Position numbers and translations under genes: made by a program
From: Streptomyces tubercidicus
GTDB lineage: Bacteria > Actinomycetota > Actinomycetes > Streptomycetales > Streptomycetaceae
Length of the DNA: 64,000 nt
NCBI RefSeq assembly: GCF_027497495.1
Contig: NZ_CP114205.1
Location: 3,100,001 to 3,164,000, forward strand
Direction: 5' to 3'
Notes under the pieces: model-generated
The model's database searches: none
The model's input: only the letters and a program-made list of their open reading frames with translations
What the model was told of the DNA's origin: nothing
Part shown: positions 55,480-63,673 of the stretch, piece by piece
How positions within the stretch are numbered: the first letter of the stretch is position 1
How the letters are laid out: each line of letters starts with the position of its first letter

Positions 55480-56397
55480 ATGGCCACCCCACTGACCGCG
55501 AGCCGGCTGCTCAAGGCACTGCGCGACGAGGGCCTGGTGGTCCATGAGGTCCGCAGCTGGCGTACGCACAACCGGAATTCCAAGGGGCCCTGGGGCCCGA
55601 CGCATGGCGTGATGATCCACCACACCGCCACCGAGGGCACCGACAGCTCGGTGGACCTGTGTTACGACGGTCGCTCGGATCTGCCGGGCCCGCTGTGCCA
55701 TGGCGTGATCGACAAAAAGGGCGAGGTCCATCTCGTCGGCAACGGCCGCGCCAACCATGCGGGGCTCGGCGACTCCGATGTACTGCGCGCGGTGATCAAC
55801 GAGGACGCGGAGCTGCCGCCGGACAACGAGGCGGACACCGACGGCAACCGTCACTTCTACGGCTTCGAATGCATCAACCTCGGTGACGGCAAGGACCCGT
55901 GGCCCGAGGTGCAGCTGGTCGCCATGGAGAAGGTGTCGGCCGCGATCTGCCGGGCGCACGGCTGGGGCGAACGTTCGGTGATCGGGCACAAGGAGTGGCA
56001 GCCCGGGAAGGTCGATCCGCGCGGCTTCACGATGGACGACCTGCGCGGCCGGATCAAGAAGCGGCTGGCGAAGGCGCCGGAGGGCGCGCCGGAGACGGAT
56101 GGCTCGGGGTCGGAGCCGGAGCCGGGGCCGACGGAGCCGCAGCATCCGGCGTATGAGCCGTTTCCCGGCCGGGACTTCTTCCGGCGGGGTGCCCACAGCC
56201 CGGTGATCACGGCAATGGGCGTACGGCTGGTCGCCGAGGGCTGTAGCCGCTATGAGGAAGGCCCCGGTCCCGAGTGGACCGAGGCGGACCGCGCGTCGTA
56301 CGCGGCCTGGCAGCGCAAGCTCGGCTTCCACGGCGAGGACGCGGACGGGGTGCCGGGGCGGGTCAGCTGGGAACGGCTGCGGGTGCCCAACTCGTAG
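55480..56397 (+). CDS. N-acetylmuramoyl-L-alanine amidase, endolysin-like
   Basis: A 305-aa type-2 amidase. The Amidase_2/PGRP domain (about 25-200) shows the zinc-ligand motifs GVMIHHTATEG and SVIGHKEWQPGKVDPRG, and HFYGFECINLGDG. After a Pro/Glu linker (about 200-225), the C-terminal 75 residues (FFRRGAHSPVITAMGVRLVAEGC, then AYAAWQRKLGFHG; first two letters of this second segment are SY in the chain) form a peptidoglycan-binding-like module common in actinophage lysins. No signal peptide, so it is phage-derived, intracellular, or exported by another route. ATG 55480 follows AGGAAGGAA. No other phage gene is nearby. Confidence 0.88.
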   Translation: MATPLTASRLLKALRDEGLVVHEVRSWRTHNRNSKGPWGPTHGVMIHHTATEGTDSSVDLCYDGRSDLPGPLCHGVIDKKGEVHLVGNGRANHAGLGDSDVLRAVINEDAELPPDNEADTDGNRHFYGFECINLGDGKDPWPEVQLVAMEKVSAAICRAHGWGERSVIGHKEWQPGKVDPRGFTMDDLRGRIKKRLAKAPEGAPETDGSGSEPEPGPTEPQHPAYEPFPGRDFFRRGAHSPVITAMGVRLVAEGCSRYEEGPGPEWTEADRASYAAWQRKLGFHGEDADGVPGRVSWERLRVPNS

Positions 56398-56530
56398 TGG
56401 ATCGCGGCCTGTTGCCGCGCAGATACACCAAGGCCGGGCGGCCCTCCCCCACAGAGGTCCGCCCGGCTGTTCTTGGGTGTTCCGGCATCGGCCGCCGCCG
56501 CGACCGGGGCCGGAGGTGTTGGCCTACGGC

Positions 56531-57451
56531 TCAGACGGCCTGAACCGGGAGGGCCGGGAGGGCCGGCAGCGCCGGGATGTTGGCGGCGTTGGTCAGGTCG
56601 GCCAGGTTGGCGGGGACGACGGGGAGGGCCGGGGCGGCCGGGACGGCAACGGCGTCGGTCAGGTTGGCCGGGACGGCGTCGGTCACGTTGGCGGGGACGG
56701 CGTCGGTGGCCGCGCCCTGGGCGAACGCCACCGCGCCGGTGGCCGTGCCCTGGGCCTGCTTCGTCAGCTGCTCGGGACGGACGCCCGCACCCGCGAGACC
56801 GGCCAGCAGGTTGTCGGCCGAACCGGGGACCTTGGGCAGTGCGGGGGTCTTGGGCAGCGCCGGGGTGCCGGGCAGGGACGGGACGCCCGGGGTGGCGGGC
56901 AGCTGCGGAACGGTGGGCAGCGTGCCGTCCGTGAGGCGGCCGGCCTGGCCGAGGGCGGCACCCTTGGCACCCTTGACGGCCTTCTTGACGCTCTTGACGG
57001 CCTTGGCGGTCTTGACGCTCTTGACGGTCTTCTTGGCGTGCTTCAGGCCGGCGGTCTTCCGCAGCTCGCCGGTGTCCGGCAGCCCGGCGCCGTCGACGCG
57101 CTTCTGCACACCGTCGACCGCACCGGTCACGTCGCCGACCTGCGACAGCTCGCCGGTGGGCAGGTTCTTGGCCGAGACGCCGCCGAGGGCGCCGGTGGCC
57201 TTGCCCGCCACCTTGCCGACCGTCTTCTGGGCGGTCCCGGCGGTCTTCGTCACGGTGCCGGTCACGTCCCCGGTGGGCAGCTTCCCGGCGGTGTCGCCGA
57301 CCGTACCGGTGGCCGTGTCGGTGACCGCGCCGGCGGCCGGGAGGTCCGTGCCGACGGGCAGTTCGGCGGCGTTGGCGGCGACGGAGCCCAGGGCCCAGAG
57401 ACCGGTGGCGGCCGCGGCAACGACGAGGGAACGACGGATGTTGGAGCGCAT
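56531..57451 (-). CDS. Secreted Ala/Pro/Thr-rich protein, unknown function
   Basis: A 306-aa predicted secreted protein. Signal peptide: SNIRRSLVVAAAATGLWALGSVAANA, cleaved near residue 28. The mature chain begins with repeated G.LPTGDVTGTV-type phrases, has a lysine-rich middle (about 130-160: KHAKKTVKSVKTAKAVKSVKK), and ends with hydrophobic Ala/Pro/Val repeats (VPANVTDAVPANLTDAV). No cysteine, no enzyme domain. The basic middle could bind wall polymers. ATG 57451 follows GAAGGA. An unrelated secreted protein gene lies 95 bases upstream on the same strand. Confidence 0.78.
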   Translation of the reverse strand: MRSNIRRSLVVAAAATGLWALGSVAANAAELPVGTDLPAAGAVTDTATGTVGDTAGKLPTGDVTGTVTKTAGTAQKTVGKVAGKATGALGGVSAKNLPTGELSQVGDVTGAVDGVQKRVDGAGLPDTGELRKTAGLKHAKKTVKSVKTAKAVKSVKKAVKGAKGAALGQAGRLTDGTLPTVPQLPATPGVPSLPGTPALPKTPALPKVPGSADNLLAGLAGAGVRPEQLTKQAQGTATGAVAFAQGAATDAVPANVTDAVPANLTDAVAVPAAPALPVVPANLADLTNAANIPALPALPALPVQAV

Positions 57452-57545
57452 GGTGGTGAAGTCCTTCGAATTCTGAGGGGTTTGACGGGCAGACCTGTCC
57501 CGCCCCCGCGCGGCAGGTCCAGTTACAGACGCGGAGCGGTCTGCC

Positions 57546-58436
57546 CTAGCCCGGGAATTCGAGGATTTCTTCGGCACGCCGACGCGTCGGAGCGCCATCG
57601 GCCGTGCGGACGCCACCGGGCAGCAGCCGGAAGCGCGTGGGGTGCGCCGGGGTGGCGGCGTGCTGGTCCCCGCCTCGGGGGCCGTGGCCGTCACCGGCGG
57701 TGTGCGAGCTGGGCGCCACCGGGCCCTGCGGGCAGGGCCCCGGAAGGCCGTCGTGGCCCGGATCCCGCTGCTCGTGGACGGTGTCCGAGGGGCCCTCGGA
57801 CACCGGCTTGTGCAGGTCGTCGCGGAGCTGAACCGCCTGGGCGGCGGCAGCACCGTCGGCCTTGGCACCGGTCCGCGAAGGGGTCGGCTGTGCACCGTCG
57901 TTGGGCGTACGGCCGTGGTGGTGCGGGCCGTCGTCTCCGGGGTGTTCGGTGTGCTCACCGGACGGGAGGTGCACGGGCAGCGCGGCACCGGCCGAGTCCC
58001 CGACCTCGCGTACGACACGGCTCACCGGCTCGGTGACCGGGTCGGTGGCCGGTGCGGTCCGCTCGGCGGCGGGCCGTACGGCCTGGGCCACCGCGTCGGA
58101 CGCGGTGCGGGTGTGCTCGGCGAGCTCCGGGCCGGACTCCTTGCCGCGCTGTGTCACAGCGGCTCCGGAGCCGGACAGCCGGCTCGCCCCGTCCCGGGTG
58201 GCGGCCCGGTCCGGGGTCGGTACCTCGGCCGCGGGCCGCGACGGGGCCGCTGCCCCGGTCAGGTCCGCGCCTTGGGTGCGGTCGTCGGCATGGGCGCCGG
58301 GACCGAAGGCGAAGCCGAGGGCGACAAAGCCCACCAGGAAGAGCCCGGCCAGCAGTGCACGCCGCACGGCTGCCGTGCGCGGAAGGCGCACAGCGGCAGG
58401 CAGGACGAGCACAGCGGACAAGGGGGACCTTCCCAT
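57546..58436 (-). CDS. Secreted His/Pro/Ala-rich protein, unknown function
   Basis: A 296-aa protein. A signal or anchor segment follows a basic start: TAAVRRALLAGLFLVGFVALGFAF, ending GAHA near residue 48. The rest is disordered, rich in Ala, Thr, Pro, Asp and His, with a His-rich patch (DDGPHHHGRTPND). No domain recognised. The start at ATG 58436 is inferred from where the signal-like sequence begins; the ribosome site is weak. Same strand as 56531-57451; possibly co-transcribed. Confidence 0.65.
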   Translation of the reverse strand: MGRSPLSAVLVLPAAVRLPRTAAVRRALLAGLFLVGFVALGFAFGPGAHADDRTQGADLTGAAAPSRPAAEVPTPDRAATRDGASRLSGSGAAVTQRGKESGPELAEHTRTASDAVAQAVRPAAERTAPATDPVTEPVSRVVREVGDSAGAALPVHLPSGEHTEHPGDDGPHHHGRTPNDGAQPTPSRTGAKADGAAAAQAVQLRDDLHKPVSEGPSDTVHEQRDPGHDGLPGPCPQGPVAPSSHTAGDGHGPRGGDQHAATPAHPTRFRLLPGGVRTADGAPTRRRAEEILEFPG

Positions 58437-58554
58437 ACGGACGGGGACGCCCGAGGCGCAAGTCCTCGGCGTCACGCGCGTCGCGGGCGATCGAGCGATG
58501 AACAGATACTTGCATGAGAAACCAGGTGCCACGCAAGTCCCCCCGGGGCACCTG

Positions 58555-59838
58555 TCACCGTTGCTCCGCCATGTCCGGTATGGGCAGCGGCCGTTTCTCG
58601 ATCGCGGCCGCCATGACGTCCGGGAACAGCTCCGGCGTACAGGCGAACGCCGGTGCCCCCAGGGCCGCGAGGGCCGCGGCGTGCTCCCGGTCGTAGGCGG
58701 GCGTCCCCTCGTCGGACAGCGCGAGCAGCGTCACGAACTGCACCCCGGACGCCTTCATCGCGGCGACCCGCTTGAGCATCTCGTCCCGGATGCCGCCCTC
58801 GTAGAGGTCGCTGATGAGGACGACGACGGTTTCGGTGGGGCGGGTGATGCGGGACTGGCAGTAGGCGAGCGCGCGGTTGATGTCCGTGCCGCCGCCGAGC
58901 TGGGTGCCGAACAGGACATCCACCGGGTCGTCCAGTTGGTCCGTCAGATCGACCACCGAGGTGTCGAAGACGACCAGCCGGGTGTCGAGGGTCCGCATGG
59001 AGGCCAGCACCGCGCCGAACACCGAGGCGTAGACGACCGAGGCGGCCATCGAACCGGACTGGTCGATGCAGAGCACCACGTCCTTCTTCACCGACCGCGC
59101 GGCACGGCCGTAGCCGATCAGCCGTTCCGGTACGACCGTGCGGTACTCGGGGAGGTGGTTCTTGAGGTTCGCCCGGATCGTGCGGTCCCAGTCGATGTCG
59201 CGGTGGCGCGGCCGACTGATCCGCGCGGAGCGGTCCAGGGCGCCGGTGAGGGTGGCGCGGGTGCGCTGCGCCAGCTTCTTCTCCAGCTGTTCCACGACCT
59301 TGCGGACGACGGCGCGGGCGGTCTGCCTGGTCGTCTCCGGCATGACCTTGTTGAGCGACAGCAGGGTGCCCACGAGGTGCACATCGGCCTCGACGGCCGC
59401 CAGCATCTCCGGCTCCAGCAGCAGCGCGGACAGTCCCAGACGGTCGATGGCGTCCCGCTGCATCACCTGCACCACGGACGACGGGAAGTACGTACGGATG
59501 TCGCCGAGCCAGCGCGCCACCCCGGGCGCCGAGGCACCGAGCCCCGCCGAACGCCTGCCCCCCTCGCCCCCGTTGGCGCCGCGGCCCTTCTCCCTTCCGT
59601 AGAGCGAGGACAGCGCCCCGTCCATGGCAGCGTCCCGCCCGCTGAGCGCACAGCCGGTGCCGTCCGCACCGCCGCCACCGAGCACGAGGCGCCAGCGGCG
59701 GAGGCGTTCGGCTTCGGGGGTAGGGGCGGTCGGGTTCGTCGGGTTCGTCGGGTCCAGTGTTGCGGTGGTGGCCGGGGCCGGGGCGGTCGGGTCCGGTGTT
59801 GCGGCCTTGGCGGTCGGGTCCGGTGTTGCGGTGGTCAT
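58555..59838 (-). CDS. VWA domain protein of a MoxR-associated system
   Basis: A 427-aa protein with an N-terminal Thr/Pro linker, a helical region (about 70-220: REKGRGANGGEGG, WLGDIRTYFPSSVVQVMQRDA) and a C-terminal von Willebrand A domain (about 235-410). The MIDAS residues are intact: CIDQSGSMAAS (DxSxS), GGGTDINRAL (Thr) and ISDLYEGG (Asp). Such VWA proteins work with MoxR AAA ATPases to remodel or insert cofactors into targets. Its ATG overlaps the DUF5682 stop by 4 bases. Last gene of the MoxR-DUF5682-VWA operon. Confidence 0.9.
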   Translation of the reverse strand: MTTATPDPTAKAATPDPTAPAPATTATLDPTNPTNPTAPTPEAERLRRWRLVLGGGGADGTGCALSGRDAAMDGALSSLYGREKGRGANGGEGGRRSAGLGASAPGVARWLGDIRTYFPSSVVQVMQRDAIDRLGLSALLLEPEMLAAVEADVHLVGTLLSLNKVMPETTRQTARAVVRKVVEQLEKKLAQRTRATLTGALDRSARISRPRHRDIDWDRTIRANLKNHLPEYRTVVPERLIGYGRAARSVKKDVVLCIDQSGSMAASVVYASVFGAVLASMRTLDTRLVVFDTSVVDLTDQLDDPVDVLFGTQLGGGTDINRALAYCQSRITRPTETVVVLISDLYEGGIRDEMLKRVAAMKASGVQFVTLLALSDEGTPAYDREHAAALAALGAPAFACTPELFPDVMAAAIEKRPLPIPDMAEQR

Positions 59839-62354
59839 GTCCGTGCCCCCGTGAGGTCGTCGGCCGGTCGGGATGGGTCCGGTTGTTCGTCGCCGAAGCC
59901 GCGCTGTCCGATGCCCAGCAGCATGCGGAGCGTGGGGAGGACGGCAGCGGCGCGGTCGCGGTCCAGGCCGGGGCCGAAGCCGGGCGCGGCCGCGTCCGGG
60001 GCGTCGCCGGCCGGGTGGCGGGGTGCCGTCGCGGGGCCGCGGCGGATCAGTTCGCCGAGGGTGCGCCGCACTGCGGTCTCGAACTCCGCGAAGGTGCGGC
60101 GCAGCAGCGGGAGTACGTCGGTGAACGCGGCGTCCGGCACACCGGTCAGCCAGCCGTCGACCAGGGCCAGCAGGCGCGCGTCATGGACCAGCAGCATGCC
60201 GCCGTCCCCGCCGCCGACGAAGCCCTCGATCCATCCGGCGGCATCGGTGGGCGGGGTGCCCGGCGACAGGGCGAGCCCCATCAGCCGCTCCGCTCCCCCG
60301 TCGCCCAACTCGCCGTCGTCCAGCAGGAGCCGGGTCGCGCGGCCGCGGAGCAGACCGGGCACGGAGTCCCGTTCGCTGACCGCCCGCAGCACCCCGGCCC
60401 AGCGGTCCCGCAGTGGCTGCCCTTCGGACTGCCGCTCGCCCTCCGGCTGGGCGAGCAGGCCGACAGCCTGATGGGTTGCGTCGAGATGGCCGCGCATTTC
60501 GGCGGCACCGTCGGCGTCCAGCCCCAGGCAGGCCGGTGGCAGGCCGACGAAGACCCGCTCGGCCAGGCCCGTGGCCACCTCGCGGAGCGCGGCGGCGTCC
60601 GTGCCGCGAACGTCGCCGTAGCGCACGGACCGTACGAGGGCGGGCAGCGCCTGGGCGAGATGGCCCACGTCCGCGTCCAGCGCGGCGCGGTCCGACAGCG
60701 TCCGCATCACCACCGGGAGGGCGTCGGGGAGTCCGGCCAGCAGACAGCGCTCGGCGAGCGCCGTGACCTCGGCGAGGCCGGCCGCCCCGGCCGCCTCGGA
60801 CACGGCCTTGGCGGTGGCGGCGGCGAGCAGGGTCGTGCCCCAGATACCGGCCTCCGCGACCCGTACGGAGAGCTCCGGCTCCCAGCGCAGCCGCCAGGTC
60901 TCCCGGAAGGTGCCCGTACTGCCGCGGGAGCGGGCGGGCTCGCCCCAGGGGATGCCGAGCAGCCGCAGCCGGTGCAGCAGCCGGCTGCGCCCGGCATCGG
61001 TCTCCTTGCGCAGGTCCAGCTCCAGTTCCCGTTCCAGGGCCTCGGGTTTGAGCCGGAGCGTGCGTTGGCTGCGGGCGATGTCCCGTTGGAGCGGCACCGC
61101 GGGGGCGTCCTCCGGGACCTCGCCCAGCACCTCCCCGACCACCAGCCGGTCGTGGATCAGCGACGACGGGGCGTCGGTGCCGTCGCCCATGACGGCGCGC
61201 ACCGCGTCGTCCAGCTCCGTCAGTCCGGCGAGCGGGCGGCCGCGGACCGTGGCCAGCCCCTCGGCGAGCCGGACCGCTTCGATGACATGCGCCGACGAGA
61301 CGGCGTAGTCCTCCGCGCGGAGCAGCCCGGCGACCTTGGTCAGCCAGCGTTCGACGGGGCGGTCGGGGGCGCTGAAGAGATGGCCGTACCAGCCGGGTGA
61401 GGCGATCCCGGCGCCGTAGCCGCTGCGGCGGGAGAGCCGCTGATGCGTCCAGGGCACCCAGGTCACCGCCGTCTTCACCTTCGGCAGGCCCTTGAGCAAC
61501 TGCCGGTCGGCGGTCATCGTGGTGCGCTGCGCCAGGGCCGGTACGTGCCAGGCTCCGCACACCACGGCGACGTCGTCCCCGAACTCCCGTCGCGCGGCCC
61601 GGAGCCGGAGCCGCATATGGGCCTCCCGTACCGGATCACGGTCATGGCCCCCGTCGCCGTAGGTCTCGCGCAGCGCACCCATCGCCTCGGCCAGCGCCGC
61701 GAACGGCGCCAGCGCATCCGCACCGGCTCCCCCGTCCCCGCCTCCGCCTCCGTCTCCGCTCCCGCGGTGCTCGATCACGTCCTCCCACCAGCGCTCGGGG
61801 TCGTCGTAACCGGCCGCCCCGGCCAGCACCCCGATCGGGTCGATGCGCACCTCGGCACGGGAGGCGTCCTCCTGCCCGCCGGTCTCCCTGCCCGCCGTCG
61901 CCTCGTTCGCGGGTGCCTCGTTCGCCGGTGCCTCGTTCCCCGTCCCCGCGTCCGCCGGTGACTCGTCCGTCGTCTCCCCGTCCGCCGTCGCCTCGTCGTC
62001 CCCCCACGCCAAGGAGTGCGCCGCGGGCAGATCGATGAAGCGGACGGGGACGTCGTGCGCCAGCGCCCAGCGCATCGCCACCCACTCCGGGGAGAACTCG
62101 GCCAGCGGCCAGAAGGCGGCACGGCCGGGGTCGTCCTGCACATGGGCGAGCAGCGCTACCGGCGGCCGCATGCCCTCCTGGGCGGCCAGCGGCACCAGTT
62201 CGTCCGCCTCCGGCGGTCCCTCGATCAGGACCGCGGACGGTGTGCACTGCTCCAGGGCGGCCCGCACCGCCCGCGCCGATCCGGGGCCGTGGTGCCGCAC
62301 CCCGAGCAGCACCGGCCCACCCCTGTTTGCCGTTCGCTCGCCGCGCTCGCTCAT
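59835..62354 (-). CDS. DUF5682 family protein (EreA/ChaN-like fold suspected)
   Basis: An 839-aa protein of the DUF5682 type found between MoxR and VWA genes. N-terminal motifs: VLLGVRHHGPGSARAVRAAL, VLIEGPPEADELV, VRFIDLPAAHSL and VCGAWHVPAL. The spaced His and Glu residues resemble the metal-dependent EreA/ChaN/TraB superfamily; that is my inference. A low-complexity insertion (about residues 115-165, with ANEAPANEA repeats) interrupts this domain. The C-terminal two-thirds is helical with no recognised domain. ATG 62354 overlaps the MoxR stop (ATGA) and follows GAGGTGA. Confidence 0.85.
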   Translation of the reverse strand: MSERGERTANRGGPVLLGVRHHGPGSARAVRAALEQCTPSAVLIEGPPEADELVPLAAQEGMRPPVALLAHVQDDPGRAAFWPLAEFSPEWVAMRWALAHDVPVRFIDLPAAHSLAWGDDEATADGETTDESPADAGTGNEAPANEAPANEATAGRETGGQEDASRAEVRIDPIGVLAGAAGYDDPERWWEDVIEHRGSGDGGGGGDGGAGADALAPFAALAEAMGALRETYGDGGHDRDPVREAHMRLRLRAARREFGDDVAVVCGAWHVPALAQRTTMTADRQLLKGLPKVKTAVTWVPWTHQRLSRRSGYGAGIASPGWYGHLFSAPDRPVERWLTKVAGLLRAEDYAVSSAHVIEAVRLAEGLATVRGRPLAGLTELDDAVRAVMGDGTDAPSSLIHDRLVVGEVLGEVPEDAPAVPLQRDIARSQRTLRLKPEALERELELDLRKETDAGRSRLLHRLRLLGIPWGEPARSRGSTGTFRETWRLRWEPELSVRVAEAGIWGTTLLAAATAKAVSEAAGAAGLAEVTALAERCLLAGLPDALPVVMRTLSDRAALDADVGHLAQALPALVRSVRYGDVRGTDAAALREVATGLAERVFVGLPPACLGLDADGAAEMRGHLDATHQAVGLLAQPEGERQSEGQPLRDRWAGVLRAVSERDSVPGLLRGRATRLLLDDGELGDGGAERLMGLALSPGTPPTDAAGWIEGFVGGGDGGMLLVHDARLLALVDGWLTGVPDAAFTDVLPLLRRTFAEFETAVRRTLGELIRRGPATAPRHPAGDAPDAAAPGFGPGLDRDRAAAVLPTLRMLLGIGQRGFGDEQPDPSRPADDLTGART

Positions 62355-63505
62355 GCGCTCACCTCGCGGCAGGCGCGGTAGAAGTCCTTCCAGCCGTCGC
62401 GCTCGCGCACCACGGTCTCCAGATACTCCTGCCATACGACCCGGTCGGCCGCGGGGTCGCGGACCACGGCGCCCAGGATGCCCGCGGCCACGTCGCCGGA
62501 GCGCAGCACGCCGTCGCCGAAGTGGGTGGCCAGCGCCAGGCCGTTCGTCACCACCGAGATGGCCTCGGCCGTGGAGAGGGTGCCGGACGGGGACTTGAGC
62601 TTGGTTCTGCCGTCGGTGGTGAGTCCGGCCCGCAGCTCACGGAAGACCGTGACGACCCGGCGGATCTCGTCCAGGCCCTCCGGACCGGCCGGGAGGTCCA
62701 GCGAGCGCCCGATCTGCCCGACCCGGCGCGAGACGATGTCCACCTCCTCGTCCGGGGTCGCGGGCAGCGGCAGCACGACCGTGTTGAAGCGGCGGCGCAG
62801 CGCGCTGGAGAGTTCGTTGACCCCGCGGTCGCGGTCGTTGGCGGTGGCGATCAGATTGAAACCGCGGACCGCCTGCACCTCCTGCCCCAACTCCGGGATC
62901 GGCAGGGTCTTTTCCGACAGGACCGTGATGAGCGTGTCCTGTACGTCGGCGGGGATGCGGGTCAGCTCCTCGACCCGCGCGGTCATGCCCTGCGCCATCG
63001 CGCGCATCACCGGGCTGGGCACCAGCGCCTCCCGGCTGGGGCCGTGCGCGAGCAGCCGGGCGTAGTTCCAGCCGTAGCGGATCGCCTCTTCCGGGGTGCC
63101 GGCGGTGCCCTGCACCAGGAGGGTGGAGTCGCCGCTGACGGCCGCCGCCAGATGCTCGGACACCCAGGTCTTCGCGGTGCCGGGTACGCCCAGCAGGAGC
63201 AGGGCGCGGTCCGTCGCGAGGGTCGTCACGGCGACCTCGACGATCCGGCGCGGGCCGACGTATTTGGGTGTGATGACCGTGCCGTCGGCGAGCGTGCCGC
63301 CGAGGAGGTAGGTGGCCACCGCCCACGGCGAGAGCTGCCAGCGCTCCGGCCGCGGCCGGTCGTCGGCCGCCGCGAGGGCGCGCAGCTCCGCCGCGAAACT
63401 GTCCTCGGCATGCGGCCGCAGCGCCTCGCCGCCCGCGGCTTCCGGCGCCGCCCCGGCCGTCTGCCGGCTCTCGTCGCCGGTCGTCGTGAAGGTGTTCGCG
63501 GACAT
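62351..63505 (-). CDS. MoxR family AAA ATPase
   Basis: A 384-aa MoxR-type ATPase, first gene of the operon. Walker A: GVPGTAKTWVSEHL (about 121-134). Walker B and sensor region: VQGTAGTPEEA, then FNLIATANDRDRGVNELSSALRRRF with the arginine-finger region. The C-terminal lid includes LKSPSGTLSTAEAISV. These ATPases act as chaperones with the VWA protein encoded two genes later. ATG 63505 follows AGGGGGAA. Divergent from the SWIM gene; the 168-bp region between them carries paired DNA-damage-type promoter motifs. Confidence 0.92.
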   Translation of the reverse strand: MSANTFTTTGDESRQTAGAAPEAAGGEALRPHAEDSFAAELRALAAADDRPRPERWQLSPWAVATYLLGGTLADGTVITPKYVGPRRIVEVAVTTLATDRALLLLGVPGTAKTWVSEHLAAAVSGDSTLLVQGTAGTPEEAIRYGWNYARLLAHGPSREALVPSPVMRAMAQGMTARVEELTRIPADVQDTLITVLSEKTLPIPELGQEVQAVRGFNLIATANDRDRGVNELSSALRRRFNTVVLPLPATPDEEVDIVSRRVGQIGRSLDLPAGPEGLDEIRRVVTVFRELRAGLTTDGRTKLKSPSGTLSTAEAISVVTNGLALATHFGDGVLRSGDVAAGILGAVVRDPAADRVVWQEYLETVVRERDGWKDFYRACREVSA

Positions 63506-63570
63506 GGTTCCCCCTAGTCGCAAGGTGTGCGGCCGGCACCGCGGCATCGCTGCGGCCGCTTGCTTCAACA

Positions 63571-63593
63571 ACCTTGCATCACGCCACTGACAA
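63571..63593 (-). promoter_or_regulatory. PafBC-like promoter of the MoxR operon (near match)
   Basis: On the minus strand TTGTCAGTG (63593-63585) is followed by 8 bases and CAAGGT (63576-63571). The RecA-NDp/PafBC consensus is TTGTCRGTG-N8-TANNNT, so all matches except the first base of the -10 element. It lies 65 bases upstream of the MoxR start. Confidence 0.6.
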
Positions 63594-63643
63594 TCGCCCC
63601 AAAAACCGGCCCTGGCCTGCAAGTTCATCGTGCGGCTCGGCGA

Positions 63644-63666
63644 TTGTCAGTGGTCCGCCGTAGCGT
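63644..63666 (+). promoter_or_regulatory. PafBC (RecA-NDp) promoter of the SWIM gene
   Basis: TTGTCAGTG (63644-63652), 8 bases, TAGCGT (63661-63666) is a full match to the actinobacterial LexA-independent DNA-damage promoter. The -10 ends 7 bases before the SWIM ATG, so the transcript is probably leaderless. The motif lies within one arm of a 15-bp perfect inverted repeat (63584-63598 and 63639-63653). Confidence 0.75.
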
Positions 63667-63673
63667 CGTGGAC

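Noticed and set aside
55480..56397. Prophage suggested by the endolysin-like amidase
   Set aside because: No capsid, tail, holin, integrase or attachment site nearby, and the flanks are core genes; treated as a lone gene.
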